A stretch of DNA of 64,000 nucleotides from Thalassospira lohafexi (GTDB lineage Bacteria > Pseudomonadota > Alphaproteobacteria > Rhodospirillales > Thalassospiraceae), in contig NZ_NXGX01000002.1 in NCBI RefSeq assembly GCF_002844275.1, positions 248,001 through 312,000 of the forward strand, written 5' to 3'. The notes beneath the pieces are model-generated. The model was given only the letters and a program-made list of their open reading frames with translations. It did no database searches and had not been told where the DNA came from. The translations under genes were made by a program, and so were the position numbers. Positions 35,952 through 45,500 of the stretch are shown here, piece by piece. Each line of letters opens with the position of its first letter. Within the stretch, counting starts at the first letter, position 1.

Positions 35952-36455
35952 TTATCCACAGCATTTTTTAAATTTCTTGCCAGATCCACACGGGCAGGGA
36001 TCATTACGTCCGACCCGATGGGGCGCTGCGCCCGGTTTGATACCATTCGCATTTGGGAAATCACCATCGACATATACCCATTTACCGGCACGGCGTTCAA
36101 AGCTTGACCGTTCATGGAGGTGATGGTGCTGCCCGTGTTCATTAAATCGGGCAATGAATTCGACCTGTCCCGTCTGATCGAGTAATCCGCCCGCTTTGCA
36201 GTCAATGATCTCAAGCCCGATCCAGTCGGTTTGATCGCGTTCAATGCTTTTTGCGTCGAACGCACCGCGCTTTTCAGCGGCGATGGTATCGGACAAATAG
36301 GCGCCATTGCGAAGAACAAAGGCACAATAGCGGGATCGCATCAATTCTTCCGCTGTGCTCGGATAATCTGCGCCGGATAAAAACCGACCGCAGCAGTGAT
36401 CAAATCTGCGTGAGCTGCCGCACGGGCAAAGGTCTGTTTCTGAGGAAACGGGCAT
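35952..36455 (-). CDS. ychJ: YchJ-like SEC-C zinc-binding protein (UPF0225)
   Basis: This 167-residue protein has an N-terminal cysteine cluster [14 protein letters not shown] (Cys10, 12, 21, 22), a central YchJ fold ([23 protein letters not shown], then TVEFIAR-like QVEFIARF and WVYVDGD), and a C-terminal SEC-C motif [17 protein letters not shown]. The SEC-C module binds zinc and, in SecA, contacts SecB and ribosomes. The role of YchJ itself is unknown. The frame reaches 36599, but the extension has no family match and the ATG at 36455 (GGAAGCC upstream) gives the normal N-terminus. Confidence 0.88.
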   Translation of the reverse strand: MPVSSETDLCPCGSSRRFDHCCGRFLSGADYPSTAEELMRSRYCAFVLRNGAYLSDTIAAEKRGAFDAKSIERDQTDWIGLEIIDCKAGGLLDQTGQVEFIARFNEHGQHHHLHERSSFERRAGKWVYVDGDFPNANGIKPGAAPHRVGRNDPCPCGSGKKFKKCCG

Positions 36456-36744
36456 GGTTTGGCTTCCGGTCTTTATCGTTTGCGGGCACACATAATGGTA
36501 TCGCGCAATCGTATTGATTTCCAGCTCGGCGGGAACATTTTCTGGGTCAGGATCGTTGGAAACCCTAGTACGTGACTGATGGTCAACTCTGCTGCGCAAT
36601 TTGGGTCGTTTGCCTTTGTTTCGCCTTATATCGTTTATACCGTGAGTTATCGGCGCTTTTAATTCCCGACAGGAAAAGTCGGGTATAGAAATTAAAACGC
36701 TGATATCGAGTGATTAATATAACTGAAACGCTGGTCAGAAGTTC

Positions 36745-36774
36745 TTGACGGATTTGGTCGGGTTTAGATATATT
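36745..36774 (+). promoter_or_regulatory. Sigma-70 type promoter of the rpoH leader
   Basis: TTGACG (36745-36750) and TATATT (36769-36774) are separated by 18 bases. This is close to the housekeeping consensus and predicts a transcript starting near 36781, about 306 bases before the rpoH start codon. Confidence 0.65.
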
Positions 36775-36780
36775 AATTGT

Positions 36781-37086
36781 GCGGGTGGGGGCCCAAAGGC
36801 ACCGCCGGATCGAAGTCCGGCCTATTGGCGGACAATGAAATTGTCGATTTGCTTCAAGTAAGGATGAGACACCATGAATACAGACTCTTTTCGCATCAGC
36901 TGTCCTCTCCCATAGACCTTTCAATGGGATGAAAATGCGACCGGACGACTTTGACCTTATTGGTCTTAATCCGGTCATCCACGTGAATAAGTTCACAAAC
37001 GACAGTGTTCGCGCGTCATCTAAATTCTGACTGGCCCCGTATGCATATACAGGTGTCGACGCGTTAACCTCTCAGGAGGACAGAAA
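36781..37086 (+). ncRNA. Structured 5' leader of rpoH (putative cis-regulatory RNA)
   Basis: The predicted leader opens with a GC-rich segment that can fold as GCGGGTG pairing with CACCGC (36781 onward). It then has GCCGGA-TCGAAG-TCCGGC (36804-36821), then GACAAT-GAA-ATTGTC (36831-36845). A 13-codon ORF with its own ribosome site follows. After it comes a two-tier hairpin with outer arms GACCGGA/TCCGGTC (36939-36945 with 36970-36976) and inner arms GACC/GGTC. I do not recognise a known riboswitch family. It may be a separate small RNA rather than a leader. Thermosensing or leader-peptide control of rpoH are the natural guesses, both unproven. Confidence 0.45.
36874..36915 (+). CDS. Possible 13-residue leader peptide upstream of rpoH
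   Basis: ATG at 36874 starts MNTDSFRISCPLP and stops with TAG. AAGGATGAG sits nine bases upstream, a good ribosome-site position. The end Pro-Leu-Pro before the stop is of a kind that can slow ribosomes. A hairpin follows 24 bases after the stop. It is too short for coding statistics, so this is a candidate only. Confidence 0.35.
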   Translation: MNTDSFRISCPLP

Positions 37087-37956
37087 ATGAGCGCCATTAA
37101 ATTACCAGCTGTTTCCCAGGAAGACGGTTTCTCGGGATATCTCCGCGAAGTTTGGAAGTTTCCAATGCTGACCGTGGACGAAGAATACATGCTTGCGCAC
37201 CGTTATCAGGATCATGACGATACTGCTGCTGCGCACAAGCTTGTCACCAGTCACTTACGCCTTGTTGCCAAAATTGCATTCGGGTATCGCGGCTATGGCC
37301 TGCCGATGGCTGATCTTGTGGCAGAGGGCAATACCGGCCTGATGCGTGCGGTTCAGAAATTTGACCCGGAACGTGGTTTCCGCCTGTCGACTTATGCGAT
37401 GTGGTGGATCCGTGCTGCCGTAACTGAATACGTCTTGCAAAGCTGGTCGATGGTCAAGCTTGGCACGATGGCTGCACAGAAAAAGCTGTTCTTCAGCCTG
37501 CGCAAAGCCAAACGTCAGCTTAACATCTATGATAATGGTGAATTGTCGCCAGAACAGGCATCTCAGGTTGCCGAACGCCTTGGCGTTACGGATCGTGAAG
37601 CGCTTGATATGAACCGCCGTCTTGCGGCGCGTGATTTCTCGCTGAACACCCCGATGCCCAAAGACGAAGGCATGGAGTATCTCGATACCCTGTCATCGGA
37701 TGCGCCAAGTCCAGAGGCACTGGTCGGGAACGAAGAAGAACGCGTGCTTAATAATGGTATGCTGAAAAACGCGATGGGTGAACTCCCGGAACGTGAACAG
37801 GAAATCATCAAAGCCCGTTTCCTCAGCGACGATCCGATCACTCTTGAGAAACTCGGCGAACGTTTCGGTGTGAGCCGTGAACGTGTCCGCCAGCTTGAGG
37901 CTCGTGCCTTTAAGAAGATTCAGGAAAGCGTTCTGAGCCAACACGCCGCAGCGTGA
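37087..37956 (+). CDS. rpoH: RpoH, heat-shock sigma factor (sigma-32)
   Basis: This 289-residue sigma factor directs RNA polymerase to heat-shock promoters. Region 2 has LVTSHLRLVAKIAFGYRGYG and GFRLSTYAMWWIRA. The RpoH box QKKLFFSLR (residues 131-139) separates it from RpoD. Region 4 has LGERFGVSRERVRQLEARAF, the helix-turn-helix for the -35 box. The ribosome site AGGAGG is perfect. Alphaproteobacteria often have two RpoH proteins, and this window shows only one. The gene has a 300-base leader and a terminator just after the stop. Confidence 0.94.
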   Translation: MSAIKLPAVSQEDGFSGYLREVWKFPMLTVDEEYMLAHRYQDHDDTAAAHKLVTSHLRLVAKIAFGYRGYGLPMADLVAEGNTGLMRAVQKFDPERGFRLSTYAMWWIRAAVTEYVLQSWSMVKLGTMAAQKKLFFSLRKAKRQLNIYDNGELSPEQASQVAERLGVTDREALDMNRRLAARDFSLNTPMPKDEGMEYLDTLSSDAPSPEALVGNEEERVLNNGMLKNAMGELPEREQEIIKARFLSDDPITLEKLGERFGVSRERVRQLEARAFKKIQESVLSQHAAA

Positions 37957-37980
37957 TCAGTTCAATCATCCGACAAAATC

Positions 37981-38010
37981 AGGCGACATCCAATGGGTGT
38001 CGCCTTTTTG
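37981..38010 (+). terminator. Terminator after rpoH
   Basis: An 8-bp perfect stem, AGGCGACA/TGTCGCCT (37981-37988 with 37998-38005), extends by inner pairs to a small loop and is followed by TTTTTG. Confidence 0.87.
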
Positions 38011-38088
38011 TATGAGGAATTAGAGGCATTGCTGGTATCGGCACAGGTCGCTTTGGTCAGACGCATTCTGGTCTCATGACGTGAGCCT

Positions 38089-38544
38089 TTAGCGTGGCTG
38101 CGCATTACCGCGCACACGTCTTGCCTTTTCGATCATTTCAATCGTCTTGTTCCAAAGCTTATAGGGGGCAAGTCTGGTTGCGTCGACCCATTGCGCATCG
38201 GCGGCATCTCCGCCGGCACATAAATCCGCACCAACTGCCTCGGCAGTAAAATCAATCAGGGTATAATGATACTGGATGATGCCATTCGGTGCGGGGGAAA
38301 TCAGGTCCACCGTATCGACAAGGATCGGGGGGGATATTTCGATGCCAGTTTCTTCAAGAATTTCGCGTCTGACCGCTTGTTCAAGCGTTTCACCTAGTTC
38401 TTGAGCCCCACCAGGAAGACTCCAGCTACCAATGTTGGGTTCTTTGGCCCTTTTGATCAGCAAGATCTGATCGTCACGCCAAACCACAGCCCCGACGCCG
38501 ATGATGGGGCGCGGCAGGAATGTACGAACATCGGCGTCAGACAT
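38089..38544 (-). CDS. NUDIX hydrolase (ADP-ribose/NTP pyrophosphohydrolase-like)
   Basis: This 151-residue hydrolase has a complete NUDIX box GGAQELGETLEQAVRREILE continuing ETGIEI (about residues 45-70). RPIIGVGAVVWRDDQILLIKR before it and WSLPGG just upstream of the box are typical of the MutT/ADP-ribose pyrophosphatase group. The start at 38544 (MSDADVRTFL) overlaps the end of the upstream acidic-protein gene by eight bases in another frame, so the pair is translationally coupled. The open frame to 38571 would overlap more and looks less likely. Confidence 0.87.
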   Translation of the reverse strand: MSDADVRTFLPRPIIGVGAVVWRDDQILLIKRAKEPNIGSWSLPGGAQELGETLEQAVRREILEETGIEISPPILVDTVDLISPAPNGIIQYHYTLIDFTAEAVGADLCAGGDAADAQWVDATRLAPYKLWNKTIEMIEKARRVRGNAQPR

Positions 38545-38806
38545 CGTCTTCGTCGTCTTCAAGGTCATCATCGGGGTCAGGGACCTCGTGAACGATTTTC
38601 CCGGTCATTTCGCGGGCGCGAATGGTCGGGGTTCCCAAAAACTGTTCTTCTGATTCAGGACGCAACGACATGACAAAATCAACCGCCGGGGCATCTCCAA
38701 CCGCAAATTGACGCGCCGTGTCATAGTCAGGTGCGCGTACCTTGGATGTTTTGATGCCGACTGACCCGTTGTCGTCGTATATGTATTCGACAATCCAGAC
38801 CTTCAA
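38537..38806 (-). CDS. Small protein with acidic tail, unknown function
   Basis: I cannot name this 89-residue protein. It starts with a TTG codon preceded at five bases by GGAG: MKVWIVEYIYDDNGSVGIKT. A small mixed alpha-beta body is followed by a strongly acidic end, DPDDDLEDDEDDV. Acidic tails of this type often serve as protein or metal contacts. It is coupled to the NUDIX gene by overlap, which suggests a shared task. The ATG-less start and short size lower confidence a little. Confidence 0.68.
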   Translation of the reverse strand: MKVWIVEYIYDDNGSVGIKTSKVRAPDYDTARQFAVGDAPAVDFVMSLRPESEEQFLGTPTIRAREMTGKIVHEVPDPDDDLEDDEDDV

Positions 38807-39009
38807 AATAACTCCATCGGGCTGCTATTTGATGATTTGCTGTTTGTTTGGTTGCACCGCAATCTTGAATACTGGTATCACTTGAAAATAGGGAGTTATC
38901 CCTGATCCAATGTCGCAGTAGTACCATATTCATACTGATAAATGGTGAATGCCAAAAGCTATTCTTACGGTTTGGGTATTCTAATGCGGCTTATCAGTAC
39001 AGGTGACCA

Positions 39010-39888
39010 ATGAACGCCAAGCGCGACGATAAACATGACGCGGACAAGCACGGCTCCGCACTGCCGAGCCCGGGTTTCTTTGCGCGTGTGCGCGCCTATT
39101 TCCTGACCGGCGTTCTGATCAGTACACCGCTTGCGATTACCTTTGGACTGGCTTGGTGGTTTATCGAGTTTGTCGACAGCAAGGTGATGCCGCTGATCCC
39201 GGCACATTACAATCCCGAAGCATATCTTCCTGACGGCTACCAAGAATACGGCATTCCGGGATTTGGTCTTCTGGTCATGCTGGTGTTCATCACCATGGTT
39301 GGCTGGTTCACCACCAACTTTGCCGGTCGTGCCTTGATTAAGCTGTATGAGCGCATTCTGGGCCGTATTCCGGCAGTGCGCAGCATCTATGGTGCGATCA
39401 AACAAATTCTTGAAACGGTTCTAGCTAATCAGTCCAATGCATTCCGCCAGGCGGTGTTGCTTGAGTATCCACGCCGCGGCATGTGGGCGATTGGGTTCAT
39501 TACTGGTGAAACCAAGGGTGAGGTTCAACACCTTACCGAAGATACGGTCATCAACATCTTTTTGCCGACAACACCAAACCCGACATCGGGTTTCCTGTTG
39601 TTTGTGCCGCGTCAGGATGTCGTCATTCTTGATATGTCGGTCGAAGAGGCCATCAAGATGGTGATGTCTGGCGGTATTGTAACCCCACCGGATCGCCGTT
39701 CGCCCGAAGAACAGAATCAGCCGCGGGTTTCATCGAAAACCTACGAAGACCTTGATGTGCTGCGCGAAAAAGAAAACAGCCCCATTTTGGTTTCGCGTGA
39801 CATTGCCCCCCGTCAAAAGCCCGATAGTACCGAAAATACCGGGAAGGCCGGGCAGGGCGAAGATGACAAACATCGCGAAGATGCCTGA
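39010..39888 (+). CDS. DUF502 family membrane protein
   Basis: This 292-residue protein has two membrane helices (about 28-54 and 84-103) in a DUF502 domain. Landmarks are FFARVRAYFLTGVLISTPLA, GRIPAVRSIYGAIKQILETV and FLPTTPNPTSGFLLFVPRQD. A hydrophilic C-terminal tail of about 70 residues is rich in Glu, Lys and Pro and probably disordered. Distant plant relatives (COV1/LCV) act in vascular development, but no bacterial function is known. It is convergent with recG and ends at a shared terminator. Confidence 0.88.
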   Translation: MNAKRDDKHDADKHGSALPSPGFFARVRAYFLTGVLISTPLAITFGLAWWFIEFVDSKVMPLIPAHYNPEAYLPDGYQEYGIPGFGLLVMLVFITMVGWFTTNFAGRALIKLYERILGRIPAVRSIYGAIKQILETVLANQSNAFRQAVLLEYPRRGMWAIGFITGETKGEVQHLTEDTVINIFLPTTPNPTSGFLLFVPRQDVVILDMSVEEAIKMVMSGGIVTPPDRRSPEEQNQPRVSSKTYEDLDVLREKENSPILVSRDIAPRQKPDSTENTGKAGQGEDDKHREDA

Positions 39889-39920
39889 TCACTTGGCCGT
39901 TGCCGGTGACTAACAGTTAA

Positions 39921-39957
39921 AACAAGGGCGCATGCCAAGCTGGCTGCGCCCTTTGTT
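39921..39957. terminator. Bidirectional terminator between the DUF502 gene and recG
   Basis: Arms AAGGGCGCA/TGCGCCCTT (39924-39932 with 39945-39953) enclose an inner GCCA/TGGC hairpin, with AACA and TTGTT on the flanks. It lies between convergent stops. Confidence 0.8.
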
Positions 39958-39994
39958 GTGTCTGGCTATACGGTTTTTTATCGCGGCGTCTTTT

Positions 39995-42082
39995 TTACCC
40001 GGATCGGAAGTATCGCACGGCTTCATCGCGTTCGAACAGGTACAGCAACAAACGCAACGCTTCGCCACGCGTTTTTTGTAAATCTGGATCACGATCCACA
40101 ATCAGACGGGCATCATCGCGGGCAATTGCCAATAAATCGCCGTGCAGTTCCAGATTGGCCAAGCGATATTCCTGAAGCCCGCTTTGACGCGTACCAAGAA
40201 CTTCACCCGCACCGCGAAGTTTCAAGTCTTCTTCGGCAATGATAAAGCCGTCCTCTGTTTCGCGCATGATCTTAAGACGCGCCTTGGAAACCTGTCCCAA
40301 CGGGCTACCATAAAGCAGCAGACAGGTGGACGCCGCATCCCCACGGCCAATACGACCGCGCAACTGATGAAGCTGGGCCAGGCCAAACCGTTCGGAATGC
40401 TCAATCACCATGATGGTGGCATCAGGTACATTGACGCCGACTTCAATAACGGTGGTCGCAACAAGGATCGATGTATCGCCATGGGCAAAGCGCTCCATAA
40501 CTTCATCTTTTTCCTTAGCCTTCATTTTGCCATGCACAAGCCCGACGCGGGCGTCACCGAACAATTCAACCAAGATGCGATAGCGTTCCTCGGCAGCCTG
40601 AAGGTCGAGAATTTCTGAATCTTCGACCAACGGGCAGACCCAATAGATTTTGGTGCCTGTGCGCATTGCGCGCCCAATGCCCGAAATGACGTCATCGACC
40701 TTATCAATCGGCAAAACGCGGGTATCAACCGGTTTTCGCCCCGGCGGCTTTTCATCAAGCCGCGATACTTCCATATCGCCAAATGCGGTCAAGGTCAGGG
40801 TGCGCGGGATCGGGGTCGCGGTCATAACCAGAACATCGACGGCTTGACCTTTGCCAGCCAGCATCAAACGTTGATGAACGCCAAATCGGTGCTGTTCATC
40901 AACAACGGCAAATGCAAGGTCAGAAAAAACAACATCATCCTGAAACAGCGCGTGGGTGCCGACGGCAATCTGCACATCACCATTGGCAAACCCTTCAAGA
41001 GTTGCCTTACGGGCTTTACCCTTGTCGCGCCCGGTTAGGATCGCACATTTAATCCCGATTTGTCCGAGTAATGGACCAATCGTTTCAAAGTGCTGACGGG
41101 CCAGAATTTCGGTCGGTGCCATTATGGCTGCTTGGCGACCGCATTCGACAGCGTTGAGCATTGCCATCAACGCAACAACGGTCTTGCCCGAACCAACATC
41201 GCCTTGCAAAAGGCGCAACATCCGGCCTTCACTGGCCATATCGTCATAGATATCGGCCAGTGCACGTTGTTGTGCGCCTGTCATGGCAAAGGGCAGGTTC
41301 GCGGCAAGCTTTTGTCGCAAATCACCCGCACCATTGGTCACACGCCCACCAAGCTTGCGCATTTTTGCCCGGATCAGCGACAAGGCCAGTTGATTGGCGA
41401 GCAATTCGTCATAGGCAAGCCGTTGGCGGGCCGGATGATCTGGCGATAGATCAGCGGCGTCTTCGGGATTATGAATGGTACGAAGCGCACTGGCGAGATC
41501 AGGCCATTTATTACGCGCAACCAATGCGGGATCGTGCCATTCCGGAAGTTCTGGGACCAATTGAAGGGCAGCACGCATTGCCTTGGTCAATGTTTTGCCC
41601 GTCACACCGGCAGACATCGGATAGACCGGCTCGACGGTTTGAATTTCCGCGCGCTCGGCTTCTGTGCCAATCCGATCGGGGTGGGTGATCTGATATTCGT
41701 TACGATAATGATCGACCTTGCCCGACACGATGCGTTTTTCCCCGACGGGAAGCACATCATTGAGGTATTTGGCCCGCGCATTAAAAAATGACAGGACCAG
41801 AGTGCCGCTGAGTGTTTTGCAGATTACGCGATAGGGGCGGCGCCGGTTTGGGGGGGGCTCGTGGCGTTCTACCCAAACATCCATTGTCACAATCGAACCA
41901 TCGATTGTTTCATCAAGTGGTGGCGAAAAACGACGGTCAATGATCCCCGATGGCAGATGCCAGAGTAAATCGGCAACATGTTCGCCACCGATCAAGCGTA
42001 CGACCAGTGGCTTTAACCGCGGCCCGATACCGGGCAGGGTTTCGATTTCGGCAAAAAGCGGGAATAAAATTTCCGGGCGCAT
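39995..42082 (-). CDS. recG: RecG, ATP-dependent DNA helicase
   Basis: RecG remodels stalled replication forks and branch-migrates recombination junctions. The 695-residue product has an N-terminal wedge/OB domain (about residues 1-240, including LPGIGPRLKPLV and LWHLPSGIIDRR). The superfamily 2 motor follows: LLQGDVGSGKTVVAL (Walker A), AIMAPTEILARQHF, VVDEQHRFGVHQR (DEQH), MTATPIPRTLTL, VATTVIEVGVNVPDA and QLRGRIGRG. The frame extends to 42154, but MRPEILFPLFAEI at 42082 is the usual start. It is divergent from sdhE-mfd. Confidence 0.96.
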   Translation of the reverse strand: MRPEILFPLFAEIETLPGIGPRLKPLVVRLIGGEHVADLLWHLPSGIIDRRFSPPLDETIDGSIVTMDVWVERHEPPPNRRRPYRVICKTLSGTLVLSFFNARAKYLNDVLPVGEKRIVSGKVDHYRNEYQITHPDRIGTEAERAEIQTVEPVYPMSAGVTGKTLTKAMRAALQLVPELPEWHDPALVARNKWPDLASALRTIHNPEDAADLSPDHPARQRLAYDELLANQLALSLIRAKMRKLGGRVTNGAGDLRQKLAANLPFAMTGAQQRALADIYDDMASEGRMLRLLQGDVGSGKTVVALMAMLNAVECGRQAAIMAPTEILARQHFETIGPLLGQIGIKCAILTGRDKGKARKATLEGFANGDVQIAVGTHALFQDDVVFSDLAFAVVDEQHRFGVHQRLMLAGKGQAVDVLVMTATPIPRTLTLTAFGDMEVSRLDEKPPGRKPVDTRVLPIDKVDDVISGIGRAMRTGTKIYWVCPLVEDSEILDLQAAEERYRILVELFGDARVGLVHGKMKAKEKDEVMERFAHGDTSILVATTVIEVGVNVPDATIMVIEHSERFGLAQLHQLRGRIGRGDAASTCLLLYGSPLGQVSKARLKIMRETEDGFIIAEEDLKLRGAGEVLGTRQSGLQEYRLANLELHGDLLAIARDDARLIVDRDPDLQKTRGEALRLLLYLFERDEAVRYFRSG

Positions 42083-42309
42083 GTCGGTTTTCGTTGCAAC
42101 TTTCGACGAGAACGTTAATAGAACAAATAGGTTTCCCGGACGGGTATACAACAAAATTATCGCGCAACAACCATCAAGTCACCCTTTGATGCAAAATCAC
42201 CTGATCACGGCATGGACCAAAAGCGTATTTTACCGTACAAACCATGCCACAGAATATCATATAGCGCCGTGCAAAAGGCTGCTGTGCAGAATAAGTCAGG
42301 AGATCAATT

Positions 42310-42582
42310 ATGACAGATAACATTTCGGAACTTGAAATGCGGCGCAAGAAGCTGCTGTTCCGTGGTGGTCATCGTGGTACCAAGGAAAACGATATCCTGA
42401 TCGGTCGCTTTATGGACGAGCATCTTGCGACGTTGACCGCAGAACAGCTTGATACGTTTGAAGCCCTGATTGTGGACGTTCCCGATGCAGATTTCTTCAA
42501 ATGGGCGACGCGTAAGGAAGCAGCACCGGCGGAGTATGATACCGATGTGCTGCATATGATTCAGGATTTGAGCAACGCCTGA
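42310..42582 (+). CDS. sdhE: SdhE, FAD assembly factor for succinate dehydrogenase
   Basis: This 90-residue protein of the SdhE/SDHAF2 (DUF339) family helps attach FAD covalently to the SdhA flavoprotein. The conserved RGxxE motif is seen as RGTKE (residues 22-26), within RRKKLLFRGGHRGTKENDIL, and the helical bundle continues with FMDEHLATLT. AGGAG precedes the ATG. The recG/sdhE/mfd arrangement is common in alphaproteobacteria. mfd starts seven bases after the stop. Confidence 0.93.
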   Translation: MTDNISELEMRRKKLLFRGGHRGTKENDILIGRFMDEHLATLTAEQLDTFEALIVDVPDADFFKWATRKEAAPAEYDTDVLHMIQDLSNA

Positions 42583-42589
42583 TAAAACA

Positions 42590-45500
42590 TTGAAAAAAAT
42601 CAAAGAAATCTTATCATCCAAAGGTCGAAAACGCGTCGGCGGTGTTCCCGAAGGTGCGGACGCACTGGTCTTGCGTGAACTGCTTGATGCCAAGGCGTCG
42701 AACAGCACGATCTTGCATGTTGTCAGCGATGACAAACGCATGGCGCAGCTGGCAGAAGCATTGCGCTTTTTCGCTGGTGAGGTGGAAGTCCTGACACTGC
42801 CGGCGTGGGATTGCCTGCCGTATGACCGGGTCTCGCCGATTTCGGAAGTCACCGCACGTCGTGTGGAAACGCTGACCATTTTGGCCGAAGGGGACGCCCC
42901 CAAAGCCGGACACGGGCGAATTGTCCTGACAACAGCAGCAGCGATCCTGCAGCGGGTACCGCGCGTTGATGTGATGCGTGCCGGTAAACTGGCCTTTAAG
43001 GCAGGGGCTGAGTATGACCGCACGGAACTGACCGCCTATTTCGAACGGATGGGCTACAACCGGTCGGAACAGGTGATGGAGCCGGGCGACTATGCTGTGC
43101 GTGGCGACATCGTCGATATTTTCGCACCTGGCATGAATGAACCAGTGCGTCTTGATTTCTTTGGCGATGAGATCGAAAGCATCCGGCGTTTTGACGTTGA
43201 AAGCCAACGCACGATTGGTAAGGTCAAGGAAATCGCACTTCTGCCGGTTGGTGAAGTGTTTCTCGACCCAGAAAGCATTTCACGGTTTCGCAGCAATTAT
43301 CGGGAATTGTTTGGCGCGGTTTCGCAAACCGATCCGCTGTATGAATCGATCAGTAACGGCCTGAAATATGGCGGCATGGAACATTGGTTGCCGCTGTTTC
43401 ATGATGGGCTTGATACGATTTTCGCCTATCTGCCCGGTACTGTCATTAGCCTTGATTACCAATACGGCGAAGTCCTTGAAAACCGTCTTGAGATGATCGA
43501 TGACTACTATCAGGCGCGCTTGAACATCAAGGGTGGCGGGCTTTCGGGCGACAACGTCTATAAACCGGTGCCAACCGAACGGCTGTATCTGGATCAGGCC
43601 GAATTTGATCGGATGCTGTCGGACCGGGTCGTCCTTGAATTTTCCCCTTATTACGAGGCCGAAGATCCCGAACGCGGGATTTACGACATTGGCGCGCGTG
43701 CCGGGCGTGATTTTGGCGATGTGCGCGCACGGGCCGACACCAACCTTTACGAAGCGTTGCGGGACTTCATTACCGAACAACGTGGCAAGGAAAACCAGAT
43801 CGCCATTGCAGCCTATTCTGATGGATCGCGCGATCGTATGGTTTCGCTTTTGCGTGAACATGGTGTTGGCAAAGTCGTTACCGCAGAATGCTGGGAAGAC
43901 ATTACCGATGATCTGACATTTGAGCAGGTTGCGGTTGTTATCCTTGATATGGAACGCGGTTTTCGCCGAGAAGGTTTTTGGTTCGTCACCGAGCAGGATA
44001 TCCTTGGCGACCGGATGAGCCGCCCGGGTGGGCGCCGTCGCAAGGCTGATAATTTCCTGCGTGAGGCCTCCGAGATTTCCGAAGGCGATCTTGTGGTTCA
44101 TCTTGAACATGGGATCGGTCGGTATCTGGGCCTAAAGACCGTTACGGCTGGTGGTGCACCGCATGACTGTCTTGAGCTGGAATATGACGGCGGTGACAAG
44201 CTGTTCGTCCCGGTGGAAAATATAGAAGTCCTGTCGCGCTATGGCTCGGACGAGGGACTTTCAATCCTTGATAAGCTGGGCGGCGTTGCCTGGCAGGCGC
44301 GTAAGGCCAAGCTGCGCGAACGTATTCGCGATATGGCGGCCAAACTGATTAAAGTCGCGGCTGAACGTCATTTGCGCAAAAGTGCCGTACTCAGCGCGCC
44401 TGAAGGCAGCTATGATGAATTCTGTGCCGGGTTCCCGTTTGCCGAAACCGAAGATCAGGCACGTGCAATTGTCGATACGCTCGACGACCTTGCGGCAGGA
44501 AAGCCGATGGATCGTCTTGTCTGTGGCGATGTTGGCTTTGGCAAGACCGAGGTCGCCATGCGGGCCGCCTTTACGGCCGTGATGTCAGGCAAACAAGTTG
44601 CCATCGTCGCCCCGACGACACTGTTGTGTCGTCAACACTACCTGAACTTCAAGGAACGCTTTGACGGGCTCCCTGTGCGTGTTGAGCAACTGTCGCGTCT
44701 TGTGGCCGGTAAAAACGCCAAGCTGGTCAAGGACAACCTTGAAAGCGGACATGTTGATATCGTCTGCGGCACGCATGCTTTGCTTGGCAATGGTGTTCAT
44801 TTCAAAGACCTTGGTCTTTTGATAGTCGATGAAGAACAGCACTTTGGCGTTAAACATAAAGAACGTCTGAAAGAGCTTAAATCTGACGTCCATGTTCTGA
44901 CCCTGACGGCTACACCTATCCCGCGCACCCTGCAATTGGCCCTGACCGGGGTTAAGGAACTGTCGATCATTGCGACACCGCCGGTAGATCGTCTTGCCGT
45001 GCGGACATACATCACACCCTACGATCCGGTGGTTGTCCGAGAGGCAATTTTGCGCGAGCGCCATCGTGGCGGACAGGTGTTTTATGTTTGCCCACGGGTC
45101 AATGAACTTTCGCGTGTTGCCAAGGAACTCGAAGCGCTTGTTCCGGAAATCAAGTTTGACGTTGCCCATGGTCAAATGGGTGCACGTGACCTTGAACAGG
45201 TGATGACCGACTTTACCGATCGCAAGTTTGATTTGTTGCTGGCGACCAACATTATTGAATCGGGCATTGATGTGCCCAACGCCAACACCATGATCATTCA
45301 CCGTGCGGATATGTTCGGTCTGGCTCAGCTTTATCAGCTGCGCGGTCGGATTGGGCGGTCAAAACAACGTGCCTATGCCTATCTGACACTGCCCAATGGC
45401 AAGAAACTGACGGCAACCGCGCTTAAGCGGCTTGAGGTCATGCAGACCCTTGATAGCTTGGGTGCCGGATTTAACCTTGCCAGCCATGATCTTGATATTC

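Larger units (their letters stand above)
36456..37086. other. 631-base intergenic region carrying the rpoH promoter and leader
   Basis: Between the divergent ychJ-like and rpoH genes lies a long non-coding stretch. From 36745 on it holds a near-consensus promoter and a structured leader with a short upstream ORF (listed separately). The left part (36456-36740) shows an AT-rich segment and no convincing gene. A 137-codon minus-strand frame there is composed of unlikely residues and crosses the leader. Confidence 0.6.

Noticed and set aside
36583-36996. 137-codon minus-strand frame in the rpoH upstream region
   Set aside because: It crosses the predicted promoter and structured leader, has no good ribosome site, and its composition is unlike the real genes around it.
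37035-37042. CCCCGTAT before rpoH as a sigma-32 -10 element
   Set aside because: No CTTGAA or CTTGAC -35 element lies at a suitable distance upstream, so autoregulation by RpoH is not supported.
38870-38882. CTGGTATCAC, identical to part of the murQ-side operator, upstream of the DUF502 gene
   Set aside because: A single half-site without a partner, next to a gene unrelated to amino sugars; a chance match is likely.
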